Positions 16,087 to 26,814 of a stretch of DNA of 43,577 nucleotides are shown here, one piece after another. Source of the stretch: JABDDM01 sp038240295 (GTDB lineage Bacteria; Bacteroidota; Ignavibacteria; Palsa-1295); the NCBI GenBank assembly GCA_038240295.1, contig JBBSDW010000006.1, forward strand, positions 1-43,577. The letters run 5' to 3'. The notes below the pieces were generated by a model. That model was not told the origin of the DNA and searched no databases. It worked only from the letters and a program-made list of their open reading frames with translations. Positions within the stretch are counted from its first letter, which is position 1; each line of letters begins with the position of its first letter. Position numbers and translations under genes: made by a program.

Positions 16087-17706
16087 GTGACCGATACGAA
16101 GGCCTTTCTCGACGCGAGTTTTCGCACGCCTCCCGATTGGGAGTTGACTCATGCTTCGATCGTCACGTCCGAAGGCAAACTTACGTATGTCGGCAACCGC
16201 GCGGACGCTTTGAAATTTGCAGATTCGGTGAACGACACGTATGAAATTACTCATGGCGTCGTGTTTTATCCGGGCGTAGTCGATGCGCACGCGCATGTGT
16301 ATGGCACCGGCGAGCGAATACTTCGACCGAGGCTCGAAGGCATCCGTTCTCACGAACTTATCGTCAAAAAACTTCGACCGATCATTGAACAAGCTTCTGA
16401 GGGTCAGTGGATCATCGCACGAGGTTGGGATCAAAATCTTTGGGAGGCGAAGGAATTTCCAACGAGCGATGATCTCGTAATGCTCGGCGAGAAAAATCCG
16501 ATTGCGCTCACTCGCGTCGATGGTCATGCGCTTTGGTGCAACAGCGCTGCTCTCGAGATCGCGGGAGTTACACGTGGGACGCACGACCCTCCCGGCGGAA
16601 ATATTTTCCGTGACGAGAATGGCGATCCGACAGGAATCCTCTTGGACGAAGCGATGAAACTTGTCGAGCAGTTTTTACCCGGTGAAAGTGAAACGGAAAC
16701 CGAGAGGATCCTGCGTGCAGGGCTGAACACCTTCGCGGCGCATGGTCATACTGCGGTTCACGATATGGGTGTATCGGCGGAGATTTGGGACCAATACCAA
16801 ACGCTCTATAAAAAAGAAGGAGATTTGCTTCCGCACGCCTGGGTCTTTCTCGACATGCATAAGCATTCATCCCGCGTTCGCTTCATTGAATTTGCGCATG
16901 CTGGACGAATGCCACACACAACGCACCCACATCTGCATTTTGCAGGCATTAAGATTTATCTCGATGGCGCGCTCGGATCGAGAGGTGCAAATCTATTCGA
17001 GCCCTACACCGACGATCCAACAAATACCGGCTTGCAGCTAAGCGACGATCACGAAACGATCGAATTCATGAAACTCGCCGCAAGATTCGGTTTGCAAATC
17101 GCCGTACACGCGATCGGCGACAAAGCAAATTCGCGAGCACTCCATCTTTTCGAGCAAAGCGGTGCGGGACATAAGGGCGCGACGCTCAGGATCGAGCATG
17201 CACAAATCGTCCGTCATTCGGATCTGAAGCGCTTCGAGCATCTCGGAGTTCACGCCGTCGTGCAGCCCGCTTTTTTTGAGAGCGATCATGCATGGGCTGT
17301 CCATCGTCTGGGGCAAGAGCGAATGGCAGATGCTTATCGGTGGGCTTCGTTCGTGCGGCATGGGGTGAATCTTGTCGGAAGCTCCGATTCGCCGATCGAG
17401 GACGCAGATCCATTTCATGGAATGCAGTTTCTAACTAAACGCGACGGCGTCCATGACCTCGAAGAATTAAGTGCGGGTGAAGCGATGAACGCGTATATGA
17501 CAAATGTTCACCGGATTACAGGCGAACTCGGCGCAAAAGGAGCGATCGAACAAGGCCGATCGGCAGACATAACTTGCGTTCAGGAAGCACGATCGGGCGA
17601 GCCTTCGAAAGTTCTCGGAACGATGGTGTCCGGAAGATGGATATATTGCGCGGACGAATTGCGAGCCATGATTAGACCTACTCGCGAAGAGTCTTTCACG
17701 CTTTAA
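16087..17706 (+). CDS. YtcJ-like metal-dependent amidohydrolase
   Basis: The 539-residue protein belongs to the amidohydrolase 3 / YtcJ group. It has the metal-binding DAHAHVYG motif after strand GVVFYPGVV, a GWDQNLW segment, HDMG, the GIKIYLDGALGSRGA segment with its conserved Lys/Asp, AVHAIGDKAN (His ligand) and SSDSPIEDADPF (Asp ligand). Such enzymes hydrolyse amide or related bonds with zinc or other metals; the substrate cannot be deduced. No signal peptide is seen. The GTG at 16087 is the best start; a TTG at 16054 would overlap the divergent LD-carboxypeptidase. carB begins 11 bp after its stop, so co-transcription is likely. Confidence 0.88.
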   Translation: MTDTKAFLDASFRTPPDWELTHASIVTSEGKLTYVGNRADALKFADSVNDTYEITHGVVFYPGVVDAHAHVYGTGERILRPRLEGIRSHELIVKKLRPIIEQASEGQWIIARGWDQNLWEAKEFPTSDDLVMLGEKNPIALTRVDGHALWCNSAALEIAGVTRGTHDPPGGNIFRDENGDPTGILLDEAMKLVEQFLPGESETETERILRAGLNTFAAHGHTAVHDMGVSAEIWDQYQTLYKKEGDLLPHAWVFLDMHKHSSRVRFIEFAHAGRMPHTTHPHLHFAGIKIYLDGALGSRGANLFEPYTDDPTNTGLQLSDDHETIEFMKLAARFGLQIAVHAIGDKANSRALHLFEQSGAGHKGATLRIEHAQIVRHSDLKRFEHLGVHAVVQPAFFESDHAWAVHRLGQERMADAYRWASFVRHGVNLVGSSDSPIEDADPFHGMQFLTKRDGVHDLEELSAGEAMNAYMTNVHRITGELGAKGAIEQGRSADITCVQEARSGEPSKVLGTMVSGRWIYCADELRAMIRPTREESFTL

Positions 17707-17716
17707 CCTATTCGTA

Positions 17717-19243
<1,527 letters not shown>

Positions 19244-19263
19244 TCCGTTCAAGGGCCCGCATT

Positions 19264-19881
19264 ATGCCTCAGCCGACTTCCTGGCATTTCTCTCGAAGAC
19301 AAATGCCACACTTCCAGCCAGACGACGCCACATCTTTCGTAACCTACCGCCTGGCTCATGTTGTCTCAGCGTTAGAACGCGACAGATTGACAGGAGTGTA
19401 TCCTGGATTGAATGCCTCGGACGAGGCCCAAGCAGAATATTTCCGGGTCTATGATCACGTCTTGGATGCAGCTCTGCACGGCCCGAAATTTCTAAGACAA
19501 CCCGAGATCTGTACCATCATCGAATCAAGCCTGAACTTCGCATGTGAACAGTGGCTCGACAGGGTCGCATATACGATCATGCGCAATCATGTTCATTTTG
19601 TTGCTACGTTAACCAGAGAAAAAACTTTGTCGCAGGTGATGCAATCATTAAAAGGATTCACAGCTCGTGAGGCAAACAAAAGTTTAGGGAGATCCGGAAA
19701 ATTTTGGCAGGCAGAGAGTTTCGACCGAGTTGTTCGAGAGGGAAGACTTGGTAATGTGGTGCGGTAGATTTTTATGAATCCAGTTAAAAGTGGTCTGGCG
19801 AAAGACTGGAGAGATTGGCCAGCAACATGGTTATCACCAAATTTCTATGGAATAGAATCGCTGGGGCTACAACCAAAATAA
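19264..19881 (+). pseudogene. REP-associated tyrosine transposase (RAYT), interrupted by TAG at the catalytic Tyr codon
   Basis: The frame encodes a Y1/HUH-superfamily RAYT protein: FQPDDATSFVTYRL at the N-terminus, the HUH motif as MRNHVHF, a helix with MQSLKGFTAREANK, and SGKFWQAESFDRVVRE. After NVVR the frame has TAG at 19765-19767, then continues in the same frame with IFMNPVKSGLAKDWRDWP and ends at TAA 19879. In relatives the position of the TAG is the tyrosine of the R-Y-I-x-x-N-P-V-K motif; in E. coli TnpA-REP this is Tyr115, the residue that attacks DNA. Thus the nucleophile codon itself is lost and the product is truncated at 167 residues. It lies 21 bp after the first carB half. A REP palindrome begins seven bases after the frame ends. 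Confidence 0.85.
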
Positions 19882-19887
19882 AATGTT

Positions 19888-19991
19888 CGCGTGGAGAATA
19901 GGCTTTCAGCCTCTTCCTGGGCTTCCAAGCCCGAGTCAGTTGTAACGGGCTTGGAAGTCCAAGGACAGCCTAAAAGACTATCCTCCACGCG
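19888..19991. repeat. REP pair (BIME-like palindrome) next to the RAYT gene
   Basis: The 104-bp element is a large imperfect palindrome: CGCGTGGAG (19888-19896) pairs with CTCCACGCG (19983-19991). Each half is one REP unit: GTGG, then a hairpin (AGGCTTTCAGCCT in the left unit), then a second hairpin (GGGCTTCCAAGCCC in the left unit). The GTGG tetranucleotide 5' of the hairpin is the hallmark recognised by RAYT proteins in other bacteria. Related units occur at 40065-40243 and 41569-41615. Confidence 0.85.
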
Positions 19992-20054
19992 CTGGTCAAT
20001 CCTTGTTATTCTTCACAGAAACCTCACAAGCCTTTCATCCGTTTACGGTTCTCA

Positions 20055-21860
20055 ATGACCATTGACCAAATTCCCTACGACCTTCTTTATCGCGCGAAGC
20101 GCGATGGATTTTCTGACCGCCAGCTTGCTGAGATCTTTTCGACTTCAGAAGAAATGATCCGCCAGGCGAGGCGCGCACAAGGTATCGCGCCCGTCTTTAA
20201 AACGGTTGATACCTGCGCTGCGGAGTTCTCTGCCGAGACCCCGTATCATTACTCGACATACGAAGAAGAGAATGAATCGGTGCGCTCCGATCGAAAGAAG
20301 ATTGCGATCTTGGGTGGCGGACCGAACCGCATCGGGCAGGGGATCGAATTTGATTATTGCTGCGTCCATGCTGCGCTCGCGCTCGAAGAGGCTGGCTTCG
20401 AGACGATCATGATCAATTGCAATCCCGAGACAGTCTCGACCGATTACGATACCTGCGACAAACTTTATTTCGAGCCGCTCACTTTCGAAGACGTGATGAA
20501 CGTCCTCGACTTCGAAAAACCGGACGGGGTGATCGTTACCTTTGGCGGACAAACGCCACTCAAACTTGCGAAGCAACTCGAGGCCGCAGGAGTGCCTATC
20601 CTCGGTACATCTCCAGACATGATCGATGTCGCGGAAGATCGAAAGCGTTTTGGAGAACTGATCGATCGGCTCGGGATCAAGTGCCCCGAGTACGGCACTG
20701 CGAGCACTGTTGAAGAGGCAGTTGCCATCGCCGATCGGATCGGATTTCCTGTGCTCGTTCGTCCGTCGTACGTATTAGGCGGTCGCGCAATGGAGATCTG
20801 CTACCGCCCGGAGGTTGTCGCTGAATACATGCAGAATGCGAAGGGCGTAAGTAACGAGCGCCCGGTTCTGATCGATCGCTTTTTGGAAGATGCGTATGAA
20901 TTCGATGTCGATGCGATTCGCGATGCCACTGGACAGGTGATCATCGGCGGTATCATGCAGCACATCGAAGAAGCCGGCATCCACTCCGGCGATTCCTCGA
21001 GTGTGATACCTCCGTATTATATCTCCGACGAGAATTACGATCAGATCGTGACCTATACGCGAGCGCTGGCTGCAGGACTTCAGGTTGTGGGGCCGATCAA
21101 TGTGCAGTACGCGCTCAAGGATAACGTTGTCTATGTGCTCGAAGTCAATCCGCGTGCGAGCCGAACGGTACCATTCGTTTCGAAGGCAACGGGTCAGCAA
21201 CTCGCAAAGCTTGCGGCGCGCGTGATGGCTGGCGCCACACTCAAAGAACTTGGCGCCAAGGATTTTCAGAAAACTGCGCCATTCGTTGCGATCAAAGAAT
21301 CGGTGTTCCCGTTCGATAAATTTCCGAAGGTACGCATGTTCCTCGGACCTGAAATGCGCTCGACCGGCGAAGTCATGGGTGTCGGAAAAGATTTTGGCGA
21401 AGCGATCCTGAAATCGCATCTCGGCGCGAACATGAAGCTGCCGTCATCGGGTACACTCTTCGTGTCGTTGCGCGATCAGGACAAACGCCCTCGCACGGCT
21501 CATGTCATCCGTGCCTTCCATGAACTTGGCTTCAAAATTCTTGCGACAGAGGGGACGTATCGATATCTTGCCAGCGTCGAGATCCCTTCCGAACGTGTGC
21601 TGAAAGTTAGTGAAGGTCGCCCCAACATCGTCGATGCGATCAAGAACCTGGAAGTGCAGCTTGTCATCAATACGCCGAGTGGCGAAGTCTCGCGTATCGC
21701 GGAGTATCAGATCGGCTGGGCCGCCATGGAGCAGCGCGTGCCTTTCATCACCACACTTTCGGCGGCAGCAAGCGTGGTCTCGGCGATCAGCGCACTTCGA
21801 AAGAAAGAGTACACGGTTCGAAGTTTGCAAGAACTCCACATGGAACTTGCGAGTGTGTAA
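20055..21860 (+). CDS. carB: Carbamoyl-phosphate synthase large subunit, C-terminal half
   Basis: The 601-residue protein resumes where the first half ends. It begins with the rest of the oligomerisation domain (YDLLYRAKRDGFSDRQLAEIF, then VFKTVDTCAAEF), followed by the carbamoyl-phosphate (second ATP-grasp) domain with GGGPNRIGQGIEFDYCC, NCNPETVSTDYD, RPSYVLGGRAMEI, and EVNPRASRTVPFVSKATG. The C-terminal ~140 residues are the MGS-like allosteric domain (RTAHVIRAFHELGFKILATEGT) that binds effectors such as UMP or ornithine in other bacteria. The ATG at 20055 follows the REP palindrome by 63 bp, so its promoter or translation signal lies inside the inserted segment or transcription reads through from the first half. 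Confidence 0.94.
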   Translation: MTIDQIPYDLLYRAKRDGFSDRQLAEIFSTSEEMIRQARRAQGIAPVFKTVDTCAAEFSAETPYHYSTYEEENESVRSDRKKIAILGGGPNRIGQGIEFDYCCVHAALALEEAGFETIMINCNPETVSTDYDTCDKLYFEPLTFEDVMNVLDFEKPDGVIVTFGGQTPLKLAKQLEAAGVPILGTSPDMIDVAEDRKRFGELIDRLGIKCPEYGTASTVEEAVAIADRIGFPVLVRPSYVLGGRAMEICYRPEVVAEYMQNAKGVSNERPVLIDRFLEDAYEFDVDAIRDATGQVIIGGIMQHIEEAGIHSGDSSSVIPPYYISDENYDQIVTYTRALAAGLQVVGPINVQYALKDNVVYVLEVNPRASRTVPFVSKATGQQLAKLAARVMAGATLKELGAKDFQKTAPFVAIKESVFPFDKFPKVRMFLGPEMRSTGEVMGVGKDFGEAILKSHLGANMKLPSSGTLFVSLRDQDKRPRTAHVIRAFHELGFKILATEGTYRYLASVEIPSERVLKVSEGRPNIVDAIKNLEVQLVINTPSGEVSRIAEYQIGWAAMEQRVPFITTLSAAASVVSAISALRKKEYTVRSLQELHMELASV

Positions 21861-21879
21861 GCTCTCTGGCCCACGATAA

Positions 21880-23412
21880 GTGGTTGAAGAATCCATCGTC
21901 GCGAACGAACAAACGATCGGTCATCGGGCAGTTCGCGGAGCTATCTCGCTCACGATCGCAACATATCTCTCGATCATTCTCGGAATCGCGGCGCGCAAAT
22001 GGCTTGCGATCATTCTTGCGCCAGCCATCTTCGGGATAATCCAGGCTGCGCTTTCTTTCGTCGATCTCGTTTTTAGTTTTTCCGCGTTCTCCTTCTCGAG
22101 TGCGATCATCAATGTTCGCAAGAACCTTGTCAATGAACCGCTCGAACATCTCAACGAGAATATTTTTATTTTAACCTTAGGTCTCAACGGCATCCTTGCC
22201 ATTGCAGCCATGGGCATCGGCGTCCTTTTTGCGCGGGAACTTGGCGGCTATATCGTTCTTGCGCTTATCGGAGTCTACACCGCGCAACGGGTGATCACCG
22301 CCTTCGACACGTTCTACTCCCAGATGCTAGAACGCGAGCTTGATTATAAGCGCGTCTCAATCGTATCGCTCGCCTCAAATATTATCCTGCACACCTGCTC
22401 CGTGTTGATAGCAGTGTCGGGACACGGTGTGTGGTCGATTCCCATCGCGACTCTTTTATCCGCAATTATTTCGTTTGTGTTCGATAGGCATTTTTCAAAA
22501 CGCGCTGGCATCCATCATCTGAAGCCGTCGTGGTGGAAGCACTACCAACCAGCAACCGCGAAGTGGTTGATGCGTTTTGGCACTAACGTTTTCTTTAATC
22601 GCTTATTCGAGTCATGGCTCTTCCGAGTTGATAATATGTTGGTGCTTGCATTTCTTGGCACTGCAATGCTCGGCATATATTCACAAGCTTTTGCGATCGC
22701 GCAGATGCCTGCAATGGCTCTGGCACCGATCGTTGCTCGCGTCTCGATCGCGACATACGCCAGCATTCAACACGACCAGGCTAAACTGGAGGAAGCTTTT
22801 CGCATCACCAATTTCTTTTTGATCCGGCTCCTCGTGCCGGCGGCACTTTTGATTTTGTTTACGAGCGCCGACATCATTCGGTTGTTTCTCTCGACATCAT
22901 GGAGCGCCGGCGCTGCACCGCTCGCGGCGCTTGCCGGCTTTGTGCTGAGCATCCCGCTTTTTGAAAATGGCAAAATGCTTCTTGGAGCGAAGCTTAAGTT
23001 GAAGGAGATTTCGATCGTTCGAGGTGTGCAGCTTGTGGCGCTGATTGTTGGTATTCTCCTCGTTGGACGTACAAATCTTACGCACGTGGCGGTCGTGGTG
23101 TCCTGCGTCAGCGTCGCCGGTCTATTATTGTTGCTCTATTATGTGAAGCGCGAAGTTGCACTTTACGAGACCCGTGTCTTTTTACTTCCAATCGTGATCG
23201 GCATCGCCGTCGGCTTATCGTTTTACTTTGGCCTGGCTCCGATCATGCAACTGCTCATGCCTGCGGCTTCAAACATCCCAGTTGCCATCATCCGCATTCT
23301 CTTGTTCGCGTTTGTGATTCCGCTTTTGACACTTTCCATCGAATACATGTTGCGGCCTGCTCCGATCAAGGAAAATCTCGCGGCGGTGCGCAGACGATTT
23401 CGAAAGCAATGA
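21880..23412 (+). CDS. Oligosaccharide flippase / MOP superfamily membrane protein
   Basis: The 510-residue protein has about 12-14 hydrophobic helices from residue ~20 on and the general pattern of Wzx-type polysaccharide exporters (N-terminal GHRAVRGAISLTIATYLSIILGIAARKW, later NVFFNRLFESWLFRVDNMLVLAFLG and IYSQAFAIAQMP). Members flip undecaprenyl-linked sugars across the inner membrane for O-antigen, capsule or exopolysaccharide. The start is a GTG 20 bp after carB. Its stop overlaps the queA start (ATGA), so translation is probably coupled. No polysaccharide cluster surrounds it apart from a membrane glycosyltransferase at 25133. Confidence 0.87.
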   Translation: MVEESIVANEQTIGHRAVRGAISLTIATYLSIILGIAARKWLAIILAPAIFGIIQAALSFVDLVFSFSAFSFSSAIINVRKNLVNEPLEHLNENIFILTLGLNGILAIAAMGIGVLFARELGGYIVLALIGVYTAQRVITAFDTFYSQMLERELDYKRVSIVSLASNIILHTCSVLIAVSGHGVWSIPIATLLSAIISFVFDRHFSKRAGIHHLKPSWWKHYQPATAKWLMRFGTNVFFNRLFESWLFRVDNMLVLAFLGTAMLGIYSQAFAIAQMPAMALAPIVARVSIATYASIQHDQAKLEEAFRITNFFLIRLLVPAALLILFTSADIIRLFLSTSWSAGAAPLAALAGFVLSIPLFENGKMLLGAKLKLKEISIVRGVQLVALIVGILLVGRTNLTHVAVVVSCVSVAGLLLLLYYVKREVALYETRVFLLPIVIGIAVGLSFYFGLAPIMQLLMPAASNIPVAIIRILLFAFVIPLLTLSIEYMLRPAPIKENLAAVRRRFRKQ

Positions 23413-24449
23413 AGCTGACTGACTTCGACTATGTTCTGCCGCCCGAACTGATCGCGCGTTATCCGCTCGAAGATCGGGAGGATTCACGCTTGCTCGTGCT
23501 CGACCGAAAGACAAAATCCTTTGAGGATCACCTCTTCACAGAACTTCCACATTTTCTGAAGTCGGGGGATGTGCTCGTTTTGAACAAGACTCGGGTGATT
23601 CCTGCGAGGCTTGTCGGCAAACGCGAAACGACCGGTGCCAACATCGAGATTTTTCTTTTGCGCGAACTCGCCCGCGATGATTCTGGCGTCACCTGGCAAA
23701 CACTCGCGAAGCCTGCAAAGAAAGTCGTCGTTGGCGAATGGTATGTCTTCTCTGACACGTTCAGATGCACTGTGGAGTCGGCGGGGGAAGAAGGAGTTCG
23801 AACGGTGCGATTCCCGCTTGGTGCCGAAGCATTCGATCGCGAACTCGCGAACGTTGGTCACACTCCGCTGCCGCCTTATCTGCAACGTGAAGATGAATCA
23901 AGCGACCGCGAGCGTTATCAAACAGTGTTCGCCGAAGTGGCCGGCGCAGTCGCGGCTCCGACTGCTGGACTTCACTTCACCGAAGAGATGCTGAATCGCA
24001 TCAGTGAGCAAGGTGTTGAGATCGTTACCATACTGCTTCACACTGGACTCGGGACGTTTCGGCCTGTCGAAGTGAGTAATATCGAGGACCATGAGATGCA
24101 CGAAGAGTACTTTGAAATATCTGAGGAAACATCTTCGGCGATCAATCTTGCAAAGCAGCAAGGAAGACGCGTGATCGCTGTCGGAACAACGTCGGTGCGA
24201 ACGCTCGAGTCTTCTGCGCATGAAGGAGTTCTTCAGGCAGGAGCTGGCTGGAGCAAACTCTTCATCTATCCGCCTTACAAGTTTCAGATCGTCGATGCGC
24301 TCTTCACAAATTTTCACATGCCAAAGTCAACGCTGCTCATGATGATCAGCGCTCTGGCAGGCCGTGAATTTATTCTTGACGCTTACCAACATGCCGTTGC
24401 AAGCGGCTATCGCTTTTTTAGTTATGGGGATGCAATGTTAATTTTATGA
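23409..24449 (+). CDS. queA: tRNA preQ1(34) S-adenosylmethionine ribosyltransferase-isomerase
   Basis: QueA transfers and isomerises the ribosyl part of S-adenosylmethionine onto preQ1 in tRNA, giving epoxyqueuosine. The 346-residue product has the family landmarks: MKLTDFDYVLPPELIARYPLE at the start, VLNKTRVIPARLVG, YQTVFAE...GAVAAPTAGLHFTEE, LHTGLGTFRPV, and at the C-terminus LFTNFHMPKSTLLMMISAL. Its ATG overlaps the flippase stop by four bases and its stop overlaps ispD by four bases (ATGA on both sides), so the three genes form a tightly coupled operon. Confidence 0.97.
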   Translation: MKLTDFDYVLPPELIARYPLEDREDSRLLVLDRKTKSFEDHLFTELPHFLKSGDVLVLNKTRVIPARLVGKRETTGANIEIFLLRELARDDSGVTWQTLAKPAKKVVVGEWYVFSDTFRCTVESAGEEGVRTVRFPLGAEAFDRELANVGHTPLPPYLQREDESSDRERYQTVFAEVAGAVAAPTAGLHFTEEMLNRISEQGVEIVTILLHTGLGTFRPVEVSNIEDHEMHEEYFEISEETSSAINLAKQQGRRVIAVGTTSVRTLESSAHEGVLQAGAGWSKLFIYPPYKFQIVDALFTNFHMPKSTLLMMISALAGREFILDAYQHAVASGYRFFSYGDAMLIL

Positions 24450-25144
24450 GTGCGAATCCAGAAGTTGGAGTTGTGATCGCCGCAGCCGGTTCGGGCAGTC
24501 GTTATGGAGGGACCACCCTTAAGCAACTTGAGGATCTGCACGGCGATCCGCTTTATCTGCATTCGCTAAAGACTGCGCTCTCTACGCCCGGTGTCGATCA
24601 AGTTGTACTCGTAGTTCCGATCGCTCATGCTGATGCGTTCGATCACGCGAATCAACTGGGCGGCGCCACAGGACGCGTCACGATCGTCCATGGAGCCGAA
24701 TTGCGGAGAGATTCTGTTTATCTTGGGCTGCTGAAATTGCACGAGCTCGGAATGGACTACGCTCTCGTTCACGATGCAGCGCGTGCGTTCGTGACGACGG
24801 AGATATTCCTCGACGCGCTCGAAGCAATGATCGAATTCGGTGCCGTGATCACCGCTGTCCCCGTCACTGATACGATCAAGCGCGTACATGATTGCGTGGT
24901 CGATTCGACCATAGATCGCAAGGATCTCTGGCGAGCACAGACCCCGCAAGGAGCGAGCCTCGATCTTCTGATCGAAGCCTTCAAATCGGCGATCGAACAG
25001 GAGTTTTACGCAACCGACGAAGCATCCGTGCTCGAACGTGCGGGCATCGCCGTGCATGTGGTGATGGGCAGCGAAGCGAATGTGAAGGTGACCTATCCGG
25101 ATGATCTCGATCGGATCAGACGAATGAACCAACTACGGTTTTAA
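24446..25144 (+). CDS. ispD: 2-C-methyl-D-erythritol 4-phosphate cytidylyltransferase
   Basis: IspD joins CTP and methylerythritol 4-phosphate in the non-mevalonate isoprenoid pathway. The 232-residue product begins with VGVVIAAAGSGSRYGG (nucleotide loop) and KQLEDLHG, then LVVPIAH, VHGAELRRDSVYLGL, ALVHDAARAFV (metal and substrate site), TIDRKDLWRAQTPQ and a C-terminal EANVKVTYPDDL. These match the family in order and length. It is translationally coupled to queA. Its 3' end overlaps the 3' end of the convergent glycosyltransferase by 12 bp. A degraded second ispD lies at 26815. Confidence 0.96.
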   Translation: MSANPEVGVVIAAAGSGSRYGGTTLKQLEDLHGDPLYLHSLKTALSTPGVDQVVLVVPIAHADAFDHANQLGGATGRVTIVHGAELRRDSVYLGLLKLHELGMDYALVHDAARAFVTTEIFLDALEAMIEFGAVITAVPVTDTIKRVHDCVVDSTIDRKDLWRAQTPQGASLDLLIEAFKSAIEQEFYATDEASVLERAGIAVHVVMGSEANVKVTYPDDLDRIRRMNQLRF

Positions 25145-26740
25145 CTTATAAACCAACCACCAGCCGATCGTAGTGTCAAGCTGATAGTTCGTGGACAACA
25201 TCTTCTGGTATCCAGGGATCCTCTGGAGCGCTCGGTAAGGAACGTCCGGCAAAAACTCATTCTCGGCTACTGACGGCCCGAATGCAGTGACGAAAAATTT
25301 CGGTCGTATCGTTGCGATCGAATCAACAAACTCCTGTTGCCACTCCAACTGATAATCGCGATAGGCTCCAGAAGGTGGAAGAATCATCAGATGGACGATC
25401 GAAGGAAATCTGGAAGTTAGTTGGAGTCCCGTTCGATAGGCTAACCAGGGGTCGGCTGTGACGAAATCAACCCTGTCGGATGGATTCGTGCGCGCGCGGA
25501 TATAGCTGGCTAACTCGGTCTGCTTCCGATATCCATGAAGTGTATCGGGGTACGTCTGCTCATAAACGTATGTAAGCGGATGGCGCATGCCCGCTCTGAG
25601 TGCCTCAAAATAGAACTTAGGCAGCTTCCAGGGAAGGAGGACAATCAGTCCAACGAGTAACACCACAGATTGCGCGAGCAATATTCGCGAGGACCTGTAC
25701 CGCAAAAAAAATCGTTCAATTGTAACCGGGATGAGAATTGCTGTTAGCTGAAAGAGCGGTTCGAAATGCGTCCTGAAATATTTACCCATCACGACGAGCG
25801 AAAGCATGGCCGCGGCAAAATAACCGGCAAAAAGGAGAAACTCGGTTCGGTCTTTTACAAGATGCGTTCGATCACGATTCTTCAACCACAGAAGACATGC
25901 GGCTGCGGCGGGGATCAGGATCATTAACCACGCTTTCCACGCACCCCATGCCCACGGAGTGCGACCGTATTTGGCAGTTCCGTACGCATCGAGATTCAGT
26001 CGGATCAATGTATAATATACAAGATTGAGCATCCGTGGCTCGCCCAGAAACCATAGTGAGGTCACCACAAAAGCGGCAATAACACCCAGGATGTATTCAA
26101 CAAGGTTAGCCCGCCGCTGAGATTTAAAGGTTACAAGGATTACGATTCCGAGCCAGACCATCATTCCGCCATACGTTGGACGGAGCAGTATGACCAAACC
26201 CATCAGCATTCCTATCGCGAGGAAATGCAGGACGCGTATTGCCTTTCGAAGTCGTGGCCGGTCTACGACACGAAAAAAGAGAATAGTCGCAAAAACCAGG
26301 GCGGTCACGACGAATGCGTCTCGTTGACCTACAGACCAGTCCGATCCAGACATGTATAGCTCACAGGATAAGACTGCAGCAGCAATTGCGGTGATCGGAG
26401 AAAGCGAACGCCGCACCAGCCAGTACATCCCCATCGCTTGCGCAAGGTGAAAGGATGTTTCAACGAACCGAAAGCCTATCTCCGAAGTACCAAAAAGAAA
26501 ATAGGAGATGGCGTGAAAATAGAGGATCCCTGGAAAGCTTTGGTCGACCGAGCCGATCAGAAATTTTCGGCCGTATTTCACCCATTGCTCGATCATCGAT
26601 TGAAAGACCGCGTTGTCATGATGCATCGGACGAAGCAGATTGACAACGAGCACCAGGCAACACAAGCCAAGAGCGATCCACCACTCCTTTTCACACCAGA
26701 ATGGACCGTTTGGAGAAACGTGGGAGGGGACTTGAGACAT
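25133..26740 (-). CDS. GT39/ArnT-like multi-span membrane glycosyltransferase
   Basis: The 535-residue protein has ten or more hydrophobic helices and a polar C-terminal domain. After the first helix (WWIALGLCCLVLVVNLL) comes a periplasmic loop with MHHDNAVFQSMIEQWVKYG and VDQSFPGILYFHA, placing an acidic residue near the membrane as in GT-C enzymes (PMT/ArnT type), which take sugars from polyprenyl-phosphate donors. The large C-terminal region (SRFPSIVHLMILPPSG, FVTADPWLAYR) is probably periplasmic. The ATG at 26740 is preferred over one at 26848, because the extra 36 residues overlap the second, dead ispD. Acceptor and sugar are unknown. Confidence 0.75.
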   Translation of the reverse strand: MSQVPSHVSPNGPFWCEKEWWIALGLCCLVLVVNLLRPMHHDNAVFQSMIEQWVKYGRKFLIGSVDQSFPGILYFHAISYFLFGTSEIGFRFVETSFHLAQAMGMYWLVRRSLSPITAIAAAVLSCELYMSGSDWSVGQRDAFVVTALVFATILFFRVVDRPRLRKAIRVLHFLAIGMLMGLVILLRPTYGGMMVWLGIVILVTFKSQRRANLVEYILGVIAAFVVTSLWFLGEPRMLNLVYYTLIRLNLDAYGTAKYGRTPWAWGAWKAWLMILIPAAAACLLWLKNRDRTHLVKDRTEFLLFAGYFAAAMLSLVVMGKYFRTHFEPLFQLTAILIPVTIERFFLRYRSSRILLAQSVVLLVGLIVLLPWKLPKFYFEALRAGMRHPLTYVYEQTYPDTLHGYRKQTELASYIRARTNPSDRVDFVTADPWLAYRTGLQLTSRFPSIVHLMILPPSGAYRDYQLEWQQEFVDSIATIRPKFFVTAFGPSVAENEFLPDVPYRALQRIPGYQKMLSTNYQLDTTIGWWLVYKLKP

Positions 26741-26814
26741 GTGGGATTGGAAAAATGCTTTCTCTGCAAAAGTACGGACATTGAGAGAGATTGGAGCGGA
26801 AGCACGGCCATAGA

